From positions 124,001 through 188,000 of the forward strand of contig NZ_JACHEU010000005.1 of the NCBI RefSeq assembly GCF_014201615.1: a stretch of DNA of 64,000 nt, read 5' to 3'. Shown in pieces: positions 46,551 through 54,844 of this stretch. The notes under the pieces are model-generated. The model searched no databases and was not told the origin of the DNA. It worked only from the letters and a program-made list of their open reading frames with translations. The stretch is from Aquamicrobium lusatiense. Its GTDB lineage: Bacteria > Pseudomonadota > Alphaproteobacteria > Rhizobiales > Rhizobiaceae. The position numbers were made by a program, and so were the translations under genes. Each line of letters opens with the position of its first letter. Position 1 is the first letter of the stretch.

Positions 46551-46591
46551 TGCACCCTGTCCTGCGCTAAAATTTCCGTGAAAAGAGCCGG

Positions 46592-46638
46592 CGCCACAAT
46601 CCATGTCCAGATTGCGAAATCGGACATGGATTGTGGCG
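46592..46638. repeat. Long palindrome downstream of hemF
   Basis: CGCCACAATCCATGTCC (46592-46608) and GGACATGGATTGTGGCG (46622-46638) are perfect 17-base inverted repeats. The loop can add GATT/AATC pairing around GCGA, so the whole folds as about 21 base pairs with one bulged A. It lies 41 bases after the hemF stop, and no U-run follows. It differs from the intergenic repeat family at 36622 and 60704. Confidence 0.8.
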
Positions 46639-46824
46639 TCCACGCCCCTGAAAAATTTCTTTTTAGTCTAATATCCTGCTGAAAAACAGGGATAAATTTC
46701 ATGACGGACCGGGAAACGCCGGCGGTTCGTCAAGCTTCGGACCGCGACCCGACGTGTCCGGACGGTCCGCTCAATCCGGACCCTTGCAAAAGCATCGGGT
46801 TCGCGATCTCACGGAGAGCCTGCC

Positions 46825-47082
46825 ATGCGCAAGCTTGTTGTTTCGACTGTTGCAACCCTCCTCCTCGCCGGCGGTTCGGCGGCATTCGCCGCTCCCCACC
46901 AGACCACCGGCCAGATCAGGCAGTTCACCGCCGGCAAGACGCTCGTCCTTCAGGACGGCTCGGCCTTCCAGTTGGCGAAGACATTCAGGAATCCGGGCCT
47001 CAAGGTCGGCGAGAAGGTGTCGGTGAACTGGGATATGAACGGCAAGAACAAGATCGCCGAGTCCGTCACGGTCGTGAAATAG
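46825..47082 (+). CDS. Small secreted DUF1344-type protein
   Basis: The 85-residue protein has a signal peptide (cut near AFAAP) and a short domain, TTGQIRQFTAGKTLVLQDGSAFQLAKTFRNPGLKVGEKVSVNWDMNGKNK, resembling DUF1344 as in the gene at 6737-6979. Function unknown; periplasmic. ACGGAGAG precedes the ATG at 46825; the overlapping longer frame starting at 46701 has an unlikely protein and is rejected. Long palindromes lie about 190 bases before and 17 bases after the gene. Confidence 0.75.
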   Translation: MRKLVVSTVATLLLAGGSAAFAAPHQTTGQIRQFTAGKTLVLQDGSAFQLAKTFRNPGLKVGEKVSVNWDMNGKNKIAESVTVVK

Positions 47083-47098
47083 CGTTTTCCCGGCCGTC

Positions 47099-47135
47099 GC
47101 ATATCAGGCGCAGCCGGCTGCTGCGCCTGATATGC
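47099..47135. repeat. Long palindrome downstream of the DUF1344-type gene
   Basis: GCATATCAGGCGCAGC (47099-47114) and GCTGCGCCTGATATGC (47120-47135) are perfect 16-base inverted repeats with a five-base loop. The element starts 17 bases past the stop. No U-run follows on either strand, so it is not a classical terminator, though it could act as one with Rho or as a 3'-end stabiliser. Confidence 0.8.
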
Positions 47136-47231
47136 CGATCCGTTGCCATCAAATGTGATTACCCAATGGATCGACTTCGCGCCTGATGTGTTATGCTCGC
47201 ACTTCATTGAAGACGAGGAAAGGAGACACCG

Positions 47232-47417
47232 ATGAAGCAATTTCACTGTGGTTCGCTCGTCCCGGGCTGCGAATGGCACACCCGCGCAGACGAGGAAGCG
47301 GAAGTGATGCGCCGCGCCGTCGAGCACATGCGTGAGACACACGGCGAGAGCGTCATTCGTGAAACGATGATCGAGGCCATACGCTCGCGCATCGAGAAGA
47401 TCAGGGACGCGGCCTGA
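47232..47417 (+). CDS. DUF1059 family small protein
   Basis: This 61-residue protein matches DUF1059: FHCGSLVPGCEWHTRADEEAEVMRRAVEHMRETHG, with Cys and His residues (C6, C12, H15, H32) that could bind a metal. Function unknown. AAGGAGACACCG precedes the ATG at 47232. Its last 17 bases overlap the end of the convergent CCA-transferase gene. The region between the palindrome and this gene holds the likely promoter. Confidence 0.83.
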   Translation: MKQFHCGSLVPGCEWHTRADEEAEVMRRAVEHMRETHGESVIRETMIEAIRSRIEKIRDAA

Positions 47418-48675
47418 CCTCTTCCGTCGCACGCTCCAGCAACGCATCGCGCCCGAGCATGAAACCGCTTGCGATCCACTCCTGCTCAAGCCGCCTGAGC
47501 AGCGTTCCGAGGGTTGGGCCGGGCGCGATGCTAAGTGCCGTCAGGTCGGCGCCCTTGAGCGGGAACTCCGGCCTCGTCCATTTCCGCACAAAGCCGAGTT
47601 GCCGGGCATAGCCGCCAGCCTCCAACAGCGCCTTGTCGTCTTCAGCAGCGCGGGCCCGCGCTGCTGAAAGGGCAATCGCCAGCCGGTCGGCCATGGCCTG
47701 CGCATCGCCCTCATAAAGCTCGCGGGCAAGCGTGCCTTCAGTCGTGCCGGGCCGGACGGCGGGTGCAAGCGCCCACTTATCCAGACGATTCGCTTCCGCC
47801 CGTGACATGCGCATCCGCTTCGCCAGATCCTTCATGCGCACCGCATCTGGCGGCAGCATCGTTTCCAGCCGCAGCATGGCATCCACCGGCCAGTCAAGAT
47901 CGCCCTCGGCGCGCACCAGCGCATGGATTCCGTCGATGCCCCATTTCTCGCTTTCGGGAAGAATGCGCGACAGCACGCCGGACTGGCGCATCCACAACAG
48001 GGCGCGCGATGGATCGGGCGCACAAAGCAGCTTCTTCAGTTCCGCCCAGACGCGTTCCGCCGACAGCCGGTCGAGCCCCTCCTTCAGGCGCGCGCAGGCT
48101 TTCAGGCCCTCCCCGTCTGGCCGGCCGCCGCCATACCAGGCGAAGAAGCGGAAAAACCGCAGAATACGCAGGTAGTCCTCTCGGATGCGTGCCTCCGGAT
48201 CGCCGATGAACCGCAGCCGCTGCGCCTCGATATCAGCCAGCCCGCCAACGAAGTCGATAACCGTGCCGTCGGCTTCGGCGTAGAGCGCGTTAATGGTGAA
48301 ATCGCGCCGCTCCGCATCCGCTTTCCAGTCACGCCCGAAGGCGACGCGGGCATGGCGACCGTCCGTCTCGACATCTGCCCGCAACGTCGTCACTTCAAAC
48401 GGCCGCCCGCCGGCAACCACCGTGATCGTTCCATGGTCGATACCGGTCGGGACAGGTTTGAAACCTGCCTCCTTAGCGCGGCGCATGGTCTCGGCCGGCA
48501 GGTTAGTCGTCGCGATGTCGACATCGGCCACCGGCTGGCCGAGCAATGCGTTGCGCACCGCTCCGCCCGCGATGCGCGCTTCCTCGCCCTCTGCGCTCAG
48601 AACCGAAAGCAGGCGCTGCAGATGCTCGTCCGCCAGCCAGTCGCCGCGCCCGGCAATGCTTACCTTGTCGCTCAC
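47401..48675 (-). CDS. cca: CCA tRNA nucleotidyltransferase
   Basis: This enzyme adds or repairs the 3' CCA of tRNAs (class II nucleotidyltransferase; a poly(A) polymerase role cannot be excluded). The 424-residue protein has the catalytic head GGAVRN (37-42) and DVDIA (51-55), with RRDFTINALY. RDFTINALYAEADGTVIDFVGGLADIEAQRLRFIGDP, the neck region and a helical body follow. It overlaps the NUDIX gene by four bases (ATGA), so cca is translated from the same mRNA as nudix and DUF1285. Confidence 0.88.
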   Translation of the reverse strand: MSDKVSIAGRGDWLADEHLQRLLSVLSAEGEEARIAGGAVRNALLGQPVADVDIATTNLPAETMRRAKEAGFKPVPTGIDHGTITVVAGGRPFEVTTLRADVETDGRHARVAFGRDWKADAERRDFTINALYAEADGTVIDFVGGLADIEAQRLRFIGDPEARIREDYLRILRFFRFFAWYGGGRPDGEGLKACARLKEGLDRLSAERVWAELKKLLCAPDPSRALLWMRQSGVLSRILPESEKWGIDGIHALVRAEGDLDWPVDAMLRLETMLPPDAVRMKDLAKRMRMSRAEANRLDKWALAPAVRPGTTEGTLARELYEGDAQAMADRLAIALSAARARAAEDDKALLEAGGYARQLGFVRKWTRPEFPLKGADLTALSIAPGPTLGTLLRRLEQEWIASGFMLGRDALLERATEEVRPRP

Positions 48676-49313
48676 GCATAGAGCCTTTCATAAAGGGTGC
48701 GGATGATGCCGGCAGTCACACCCCATATGCGCTGGCCGTCATAGGGCATTTCGTAGAAATACCATTCGAGATCGTTCCACATGCGGCTGTCGCGGCGATG
48801 GTTGACCGGATCCATGAGGAAGCGCAACGGCACCTCGAAGGCCGTATCGACCTCCTGCGGGTTGAGGTCGAGGCGGAAACCGGGCTTCACCACCGAAAGC
48901 ACGGGCGAGATGAGATAACCGCTGCCCGACACATAGTCGGGCATCCGCCCCACCACGTCGATGAACTTGTCTGGCAGGCCGATTTCCTCCTGCGTCTCGC
49001 GCAGCGCCGTGTATTCCGGCGTGGGATCGGTGGCATCGACGCGCCCGCCGGGAAATGCCACCTGCCCGGTATGATTGCGCAGCGTCTCGGAGCGCTTGGT
49101 GAGCAGCACGGTGGCCTCGTCGCCATGGTCCACCACCGGGATCAGCACCGCGGCCGGCCGCAACTGCATGGTTTCCAGCGCGAGCCGTGGATGGCCCGGA
49201 TTGAAACGGTGATCGCCATAGACCTGACCCGGCGCCTCTGCGGGTGACTGCGCCAACGCGCGCATGCGAAAACCTTCGGCCGAAAACGGAGACTTCGGAG
49301 CCATTGCAATCAA
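48672..49313 (-). CDS. CoA pyrophosphatase-type NUDIX hydrolase
   Basis: The 213-residue protein carries the CoA-specific motif LLTKRSETLRNHTGQVAFPGG at about 70-90, followed by the NUDIX box with REtQEEIGL at 105-113. It should hydrolyse CoA or acyl-CoA to 3',5'-ADP and 4'-phosphopantetheine, as NudL and mammalian NUDT7/8 do. The exact box is G-rich and slightly degenerate, as usual in this branch. ATGA overlap with cca and a four-base overlap with DUF1285 upstream place it in a three-gene operon. Confidence 0.87.
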   Translation of the reverse strand: MIAMAPKSPFSAEGFRMRALAQSPAEAPGQVYGDHRFNPGHPRLALETMQLRPAAVLIPVVDHGDEATVLLTKRSETLRNHTGQVAFPGGRVDATDPTPEYTALRETQEEIGLPDKFIDVVGRMPDYVSGSGYLISPVLSVVKPGFRLDLNPQEVDTAFEVPLRFLMDPVNHRRDSRMWNDLEWYFYEMPYDGQRIWGVTAGIIRTLYERLYA

Positions 49314-49939
49314 CCGCTGAGCTGTTTCAGCCGGGCGGCCGGCATGATCGGATAAACCTCGCCATTGGAGCGCAGTGCGAACATCGGGCCCTGCGGCGTC
49401 TCCACCTCTTCGCCATGCTCGACAAGCTGGTACATGACCGGGCGCGAAACCAGCGCCTCCAGCCGACCCCGCACCAGAACGTAAGGCTTCAGCCCCCCGG
49501 TTTCTTCTTCCTCGACAAAGCGCATCGGATTGTCGGGTCCGGCCTCGACCACATCGCCGACATTGGTGCGGAAGGTAACGATCTGCTGCCCGTCCCGCTG
49601 CGAAACGTCAGCCTCGACGGCCGCGAAGGGTGCATCGACGACGCGGATGCCGACCTTTTCCACCGGCGTCACCAGATAGGTGCGGCCATCCTCGTCCTTG
49701 CGCAGCACGGTGGAGAAGAGCCGCACAAGCGCCGGGCGCCCGATCGGCGTGCCGAGATAGAACCACGTTCCGTCGGCGCGGATCTCCATATCGAGATCGC
49801 CGCAGAAATCCGGATTCCACTTGTCCACAGGCGGCAGACCCTTGCCGGACCGGGTCGCGCGGGCGATCAGCGCCTCCAGTCCGCCGGCATCTGCGGCGGC
49901 TGCGAGACCTTGTTCCTGTTCTGGCTTGCGTTCGCTCAT
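49310..49939 (-). CDS. DUF1285 protein
   Basis: The 209-residue cytosolic protein shows the DUF1285 pattern: WNPDFCGDLDMEIRADGTWFYLGTPIGRPALVRLFSTVLRKDEDGRTYLVTPVEKVGIRVVDAPF. It folds as beta barrels in structures of the family but its function is unknown. The ATG at 49939 is likely; GTG two codons upstream is possible. It is first in the DUF1285-nudix-cca operon and divergent from the MoxR operon (145 bases between the starts). Confidence 0.82.
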   Translation of the reverse strand: MSERKPEQEQGLAAAADAGGLEALIARATRSGKGLPPVDKWNPDFCGDLDMEIRADGTWFYLGTPIGRPALVRLFSTVLRKDEDGRTYLVTPVEKVGIRVVDAPFAAVEADVSQRDGQQIVTFRTNVGDVVEAGPDNPMRFVEEEETGGLKPYVLVRGRLEALVSRPVMYQLVEHGEEVETPQGPMFALRSNGEVYPIMPAARLKQLSG

Positions 49940-50084
49940 GGTCACGAAATAGTCACTGTTGTCGCGCTTGTCAGCCTTAGCCTGTGATTTAGACTCTTCA
50001 CGTCTTTATGCAATGCTGCGAGTCACGGCATCGTGGGCAGGTCATTGCCCGCCAGCAGGGCCGAAACCAGAGGACCGAGACACC

Positions 50085-51089
50085 ATGAGCGTCATCGTCA
50101 CCGAAAGCCCGATCAGCGAAAAGGACATGATCGCGCAGGCCGAAAAGGCTCTGGCCGACATTTCGGCAGTGCGCGACGGCGTCGGCAGAGTGATCTTCGG
50201 TCAGGAAAGCGTGGTCGAGCGCACCCTGGTGGCGCTTCTGGCGGGCGGCCATGCGCTGCTGGTCGGCGTGCCGGGCCTTGCCAAGACCAAGCTGGTGGAA
50301 ACGCTGGGCATCGTGCTTGGCCTCGATACCCGCCGCGTGCAGTTCACGCCGGACCTCATGCCCTCCGACATTCTGGGTTCGGAGGTGATGGAGCAGGACG
50401 AGAACGGCCGCCGTTCCTTCCGCTTCATTCCCGGCCCCATCTTCGCGCAACTGCTGATGGCCGACGAGGTCAACCGCGCCTCGCCGCGCACCCAGTCGGC
50501 CCTGCTGCAATCCATGCAGGAATACCACATCACCGTTGCCGGGCAGCGCTATGACCTGCCCGCACCTTTTCATGTGCTGGCGACCCAGAACCCGCTGGAG
50601 CAGGAAGGCACCTATCCCCTGCCCGAGGCCCAGCTAGACCGCTTCCTGATGCAGATCGACATCCTGTACCCGGATATGGACGCCGAACGCCGCATTCTTC
50701 TGGAAACGACGGGAACGTCCGAGGTCCGCGTCGCCAACATCCTCACGCCGGAGCGGCTGCGGGAAATCCAGACCCTCATCCGCCGCATGCCGGTGCCGGA
50801 AACCGTTGTCGACGCGATCCTGAAGCTGGTGCGCTCGGCGCGCCCCGGACAGGGTGATGCCGAAACCGACCGCGACGTGGCGTGGGGCCCTGGCCCCCGC
50901 GCCAGCCAGGCGCTGACATTGTGCGCCCGCGCCCGCGCCCTCTATGACGGGCGTCTGGCTCCCTCCGTCGACGACGTGAAGGCGCTGGCCGAGCCGGTCC
51001 TTCAGCACCGCATGGCCCTGACCTTCGCCGCACGCGCCGAAGGCATGAGCGTGCGCGATGTCGTGGCGAGGCTTGCAAAGGCGGTCTGA
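50085..51089 (+). CDS. MoxR-family AAA+ ATPase
   Basis: The 334-residue AAA+ protein has Walker A GVPGLAKT (61-68), Walker B LLMADE (D127/E128), sensor 1 VLATQNPLEQEGTYPLPEAQLDRFLM and a C-terminal lid. MoxR ATPases act as chaperones that mature or insert VWA-containing partner complexes. The ATG at 50085 gives the usual length; the longer frame reaches upstream without a ribosome binding site. It is first in a tight operon with DUF58, BatA/DUF4159 and a VWA/amidotransferase-like gene (one- to four-base overlaps). Confidence 0.92.
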   Translation: MSVIVTESPISEKDMIAQAEKALADISAVRDGVGRVIFGQESVVERTLVALLAGGHALLVGVPGLAKTKLVETLGIVLGLDTRRVQFTPDLMPSDILGSEVMEQDENGRRSFRFIPGPIFAQLLMADEVNRASPRTQSALLQSMQEYHITVAGQRYDLPAPFHVLATQNPLEQEGTYPLPEAQLDRFLMQIDILYPDMDAERRILLETTGTSEVRVANILTPERLREIQTLIRRMPVPETVVDAILKLVRSARPGQGDAETDRDVAWGPGPRASQALTLCARARALYDGRLAPSVDDVKALAEPVLQHRMALTFAARAEGMSVRDVVARLAKAV

Positions 51090-52021
51090 TGGCCAGGATC
51101 GGCGAGTTCCAGGCTCCTGCCGAAGCGCGCGAGGCGCTGGCAAGGGCACGCCAGCGGGCCGCCCTCGTACCGGACCTGCTGATCGAGGCGCGCCGTATCG
51201 TCAACACGGTGGTTTCGGGCTGGCATGGCCGCCGCAAACGCGGCATCGGTGAGAATTTCTGGCAATTCCGGCCCTATGTGGATGGCGAGTCGGTCAGCCG
51301 CATCGACTGGCGCCGCTCGGCTCGCGACGACCACACATATCTCCGCGACCGCGAGTGGGAAGCCGCGCACACCGTGTGGCTGTGGGCGGACATGTCCGCC
51401 TCCATGCTCTACAAATCGACGCTCGCCACCGTATCCAAGCAGTCGCGCGCGCTGGTTCTGGCGCTCGCCGCTGCGGAACTTCTGTCGCGCGGCGGCGAGC
51501 GCATCGGCTGGCCGGGCCTCACCGACCCCTTCAGCGCCCGCAACGGCGCCGAGCGCATCGCCTCGCACCTCGCCCATGCGTCGGCACTGCCGGACAGGCC
51601 TGACCTCTCCGGGATCCGGCGCTTCAGCGATGTGGTCCTGATCAGCGATTTTCTCGATCCGATCGAGGACACGCTCGGCTGGCTGGACGTGTTGACCCGC
51701 AACGGCGTGCGTGCCCATCTCATCGAGATTGCCGATCCCGCCGAGGAAACCTTCCCCTATTCGGGCCGTACAGAATTCACCGATCCCGAAAGCGGCGACA
51801 AGCTGACCGCCGGCCGGGCCGAGACGCTGGCCGCCGATTATCGGCGCCTGTATGTGGCGCGTCGCGAGGAGCTCGCCGCCCATGCCAGACGCCACGACTG
51901 GAGTTTCACCGTCAGCCACACCGACCGGCCTGCCTCCGAGGCGCTGGTGCGCCTGCATGCGGCGCTGAGCGCCACCGGCGGTTTCGGCGCACAAAAGCAA
52001 AGCGGGAGGCAATCGGCATGA
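51089..52021 (+). CDS. DUF58 domain protein (MoxR partner)
   Basis: The 310-residue protein has the DUF58 motif FRPYVDGESVSRIDWRRSARDD at 60-81, followed by a VWA-like region (VWLWADMSASM, a degenerate MIDAS DxSxS). DUF58 proteins are the usual neighbours of MoxR ATPases and are thought to be their substrates or adaptors. It overlaps the moxR stop by one base (TGATG), so they are co-translated. No signal peptide is visible, so it is cytosolic. Confidence 0.88.
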   Translation: MARIGEFQAPAEAREALARARQRAALVPDLLIEARRIVNTVVSGWHGRRKRGIGENFWQFRPYVDGESVSRIDWRRSARDDHTYLRDREWEAAHTVWLWADMSASMLYKSTLATVSKQSRALVLALAAAELLSRGGERIGWPGLTDPFSARNGAERIASHLAHASALPDRPDLSGIRRFSDVVLISDFLDPIEDTLGWLDVLTRNGVRAHLIEIADPAEETFPYSGRTEFTDPESGDKLTAGRAETLAADYRRLYVARREELAAHARRHDWSFTVSHTDRPASEALVRLHAALSATGGFGAQKQSGRQSA

Positions 52022-54840
52022 GCTGGCTGCCGCTCTCCTTTGGAGCGCCCATGGTGCTGTTCGGGCTGCTGGCGCTGCCGGTGATCTGGTGGCTGCTGCG
52101 CTTCACCCCGCCCAGACCCCAGACCGAGCTGTTCCCGCCGCTGAAGATCCTTGCCCGCGTGCTGAAGCGCGAGGAAACACCACGGCAAAGCCCGTGGTGG
52201 CTGACGCTTCTGCGTCTCCTCATGGCCGCGCTTGTTATCATGGCGCTCGCGGACCCGGTGCTCAATCCGCGGGAGGAAACCCCTGCGCGCGGAGCCGGAC
52301 TCGCGCTGGTCATCGATAACGGCTGGGCTTCCGCACCTGACTGGGACAAGCGCGTCGCCACCGCACGGCGTCTTATCGCGGATGCCGGCACGTCCGACAT
52401 TCCGGTCATCCTCGCCTTTACCGCCGAAAAGCCGAATGCCGACATCGGTCCCTTCGACGCCAACGCCGCGCTCGATCGCCTGCGCGCGACCATGCCGCGC
52501 CCGATCCCGACCGACCGGCAGGCGATCTATGCGCGTGTTGGCGAGGCACTCGCCGCTATGCCGGGCGCCGGCATCGCCGTGCTCAGCGACGGGCTGGAAG
52601 CTCCGGGCGATGAGCCGGCTTTCGCTGCACTTCTGGCGCGCAGCGCGGCAAGCCTCATATGGGCCGCACCCGAACACATCGCGCCGATCGCCGTGACGGC
52701 GACGGAAAACGAGGTTGACGGCTTCTCGCTGACGGCGATCCGGGCACCGGGCAATGCCGCGCCCGCCCGTCTCACCGCCGGCGCCTTCGACGACAAGGGC
52801 CGCCGCATCGCCGATGCCGTGCTCGCCTTCGGTGCCGGCGAGGACACGGCCACGGCGACGATGACCGTGCCGTTCGAGCTGCGCAACGACTTCGCCTCCG
52901 TCGCGCTGGACGGCGAACGCCACGCCGGCGCGGTGCGGGTTCTGGACGAAAGCTCCAGACGCCGCCGCGTCGGGCTGATCTCGCAATCCGAGGCCGATCA
53001 GGCACAGCCGCTTTTGTCGCCGCTCTACTATATCCGCCGTGCGCTCTCTCCCTTCGCCGACCTGATCGAGCCGTCAAACCCCGATCTTGCCGAGGCCATT
53101 CCCCAGATCCTCGACCAGAAACCGGCCATGATCATCATGTCCGATGTCGGCGCCATGCCCGAACAGGCGCGGACGAGGCTCGCCGACTGGGTTCAGGGCG
53201 GCGGCACTCTGGTGCGTTTCGCCGGTCCCCGGCTTGCCAATGCCGGCAACGACGATCTGCTGCCCGTGCGGCTGCGCGGCGGCGAGCGCAATTTCGGCGG
53301 CGCGCTTTCGTGGACCACACCGCAGCCGGTGACGGAGTTTCCCGCTTCCGGCCCCTTCGCCGATCTCACCCCGCCACGCGAGGTGACGGTCAGCCGGCAG
53401 GTGCTGGCCGAGCCTTCGGCGGACATCGTCGATCGCACATGGGTGAGCCTTGCCGATGGCACGCCGCTGGTGACGGGTGCGAAGCGCGGCAAGGGCAGCA
53501 TCGTGCTCTTCCACATCGCGCCGACCGCGACATGGTCGAACCTGCCGATCTCCGGCAGCTTCGTGGAGATGCTCCAGCGCGTCGTGCTGCTCTCGCGCAA
53601 TCAGGGCAGCATCGAGACGCCGGCCGACGCCACGCCGGCAGCACTTGCGCCTTACCGCATGATCGCCGCCGACGGCGCCCTCGTCCCTCCCTCTCCCGAG
53701 GCACGGCCGTTGACGCCGGGCTCCGGCGCTGCGGTGACGATGGAGAACCCGCCCGGCCTTTATGGTTCGGAAGCCGGCGTGCTGGCACACAATCTGCTTT
53801 CCTCCGAAAGCAGGATGCAGCCGATCGCACGGCCGCAGGCGCAGGTTCCGGTGACGGAGATCGCCTATGCCTTCGACGAATCGAGCCTTCTCAAAGGTCC
53901 CTTCATTGCTGCCGCGCTTGTGCTGATGGCGCTCGACACGCTGGCGGTTCTATGGATGGGCGGCATTCTGGGGCGGCGGCGCAAGGGCCGCAATACGGCT
54001 GCCACCACGGCCGCGGCCTCGATGCTGCTTGCCGCTTCCCTTTCTGTCCTGCTCGTCCAGAATGCTTCCGCGCAGGATGCGAAGCCGGACGATGCCGCAT
54101 CCATAGAGGCGATCTCGACCACGCGGCTCGCCTATGTGATCACCGGTACGTCAGGCGTCGATGCTGTCAGCCGTGCCGGCCTTCAGGGTCTCACCCGCTT
54201 TCTCGTCGAGAAAACCTCGATGGAACCGGGAGAACCAACAGGCGTGGATATCGCGAAAGACGAACTGGCCTTCTACCCGCTGATCTACTGGCCGATCGAT
54301 CCGGCCTCCCCGATGCCGGACGAAGACGCCATCGCACGCATCGACGCCTATATGCGTCAGGGCGGAACGGTGCTGTTCGATACGCGCGACCAGTATTCGA
54401 GCGGCTTCGGCGAAGGCTCGGCGAGCCCCGCCACCCAGCGTCTGCGCGACATTCTCGGAAACCTCAACATACCGCCGCTGGAGCCGGTGCCGGCAGACCA
54501 TGTGCTGACCAAGTCGTTCTATATGGTCCCCGAGTTTCCCGGCCGCTTCAACGGCAGCCCGATGTGGGTGGAAGCCTCGCTCGACGCCTCCAACGACGAC
54601 GACCGCCCCGTGCGCACCGGCGACGGCGTGTCGCCCATCCTGATAACCGCCAATGATCTTGCCGGCGCATGGGCGATCGATGCCGGTGGGGCCCCGCTGT
54701 TTCCCACTGTCCCGCCGGATCCGATGCAGCGCGTCTATGCGCTGCGTGGCGGGGTCAACATCATGATGTACATGCTGACCGGCAACTACAAGTCCGATCA
54801 GGTGCATGTGCCGATCCTGCTCGAACGGCTGGGGCAGTAA
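52018..54840 (+). CDS. Large membrane protein: BatA-like N-terminus fused to DUF4159
   Basis: The 940-residue protein has an N-terminal aerotolerance/BatA-type region with two membrane segments (about 8-28 and 58-78), a VWA-like part (about 95-180) and a long periplasmic or cytosolic region. Two more hydrophobic stretches lie at about 630-650 and 661-682. The second looks like a signal peptide ending in NASAQ. A DUF4159 domain follows (about 702-940; RLAYVITGTSGVDAVSRAGLQGL). This suggests fusion of two ancestral genes. It overlaps the DUF58 gene by four bases. Such proteins accompany MoxR/DUF58 in many Alphaproteobacteria; function unknown. Confidence 0.85.
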   Translation: MSWLPLSFGAPMVLFGLLALPVIWWLLRFTPPRPQTELFPPLKILARVLKREETPRQSPWWLTLLRLLMAALVIMALADPVLNPREETPARGAGLALVIDNGWASAPDWDKRVATARRLIADAGTSDIPVILAFTAEKPNADIGPFDANAALDRLRATMPRPIPTDRQAIYARVGEALAAMPGAGIAVLSDGLEAPGDEPAFAALLARSAASLIWAAPEHIAPIAVTATENEVDGFSLTAIRAPGNAAPARLTAGAFDDKGRRIADAVLAFGAGEDTATATMTVPFELRNDFASVALDGERHAGAVRVLDESSRRRRVGLISQSEADQAQPLLSPLYYIRRALSPFADLIEPSNPDLAEAIPQILDQKPAMIIMSDVGAMPEQARTRLADWVQGGGTLVRFAGPRLANAGNDDLLPVRLRGGERNFGGALSWTTPQPVTEFPASGPFADLTPPREVTVSRQVLAEPSADIVDRTWVSLADGTPLVTGAKRGKGSIVLFHIAPTATWSNLPISGSFVEMLQRVVLLSRNQGSIETPADATPAALAPYRMIAADGALVPPSPEARPLTPGSGAAVTMENPPGLYGSEAGVLAHNLLSSESRMQPIARPQAQVPVTEIAYAFDESSLLKGPFIAAALVLMALDTLAVLWMGGILGRRRKGRNTAATTAAASMLLAASLSVLLVQNASAQDAKPDDAASIEAISTTRLAYVITGTSGVDAVSRAGLQGLTRFLVEKTSMEPGEPTGVDIAKDELAFYPLIYWPIDPASPMPDEDAIARIDAYMRQGGTVLFDTRDQYSSGFGEGSASPATQRLRDILGNLNIPPLEPVPADHVLTKSFYMVPEFPGRFNGSPMWVEASLDASNDDDRPVRTGDGVSPILITANDLAGAWAIDAGGAPLFPTVPPDPMQRVYALRGGVNIMMYMLTGNYKSDQVHVPILLERLGQ

Positions 54841-54844
54841 GCGC

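Noticed and set aside
46701..47186. 161-residue frame over the DUF1344-type gene
   Set aside because: It overlaps the secreted-protein gene in another frame, its protein has no recognisable domain, and its ribosome binding site is poor.
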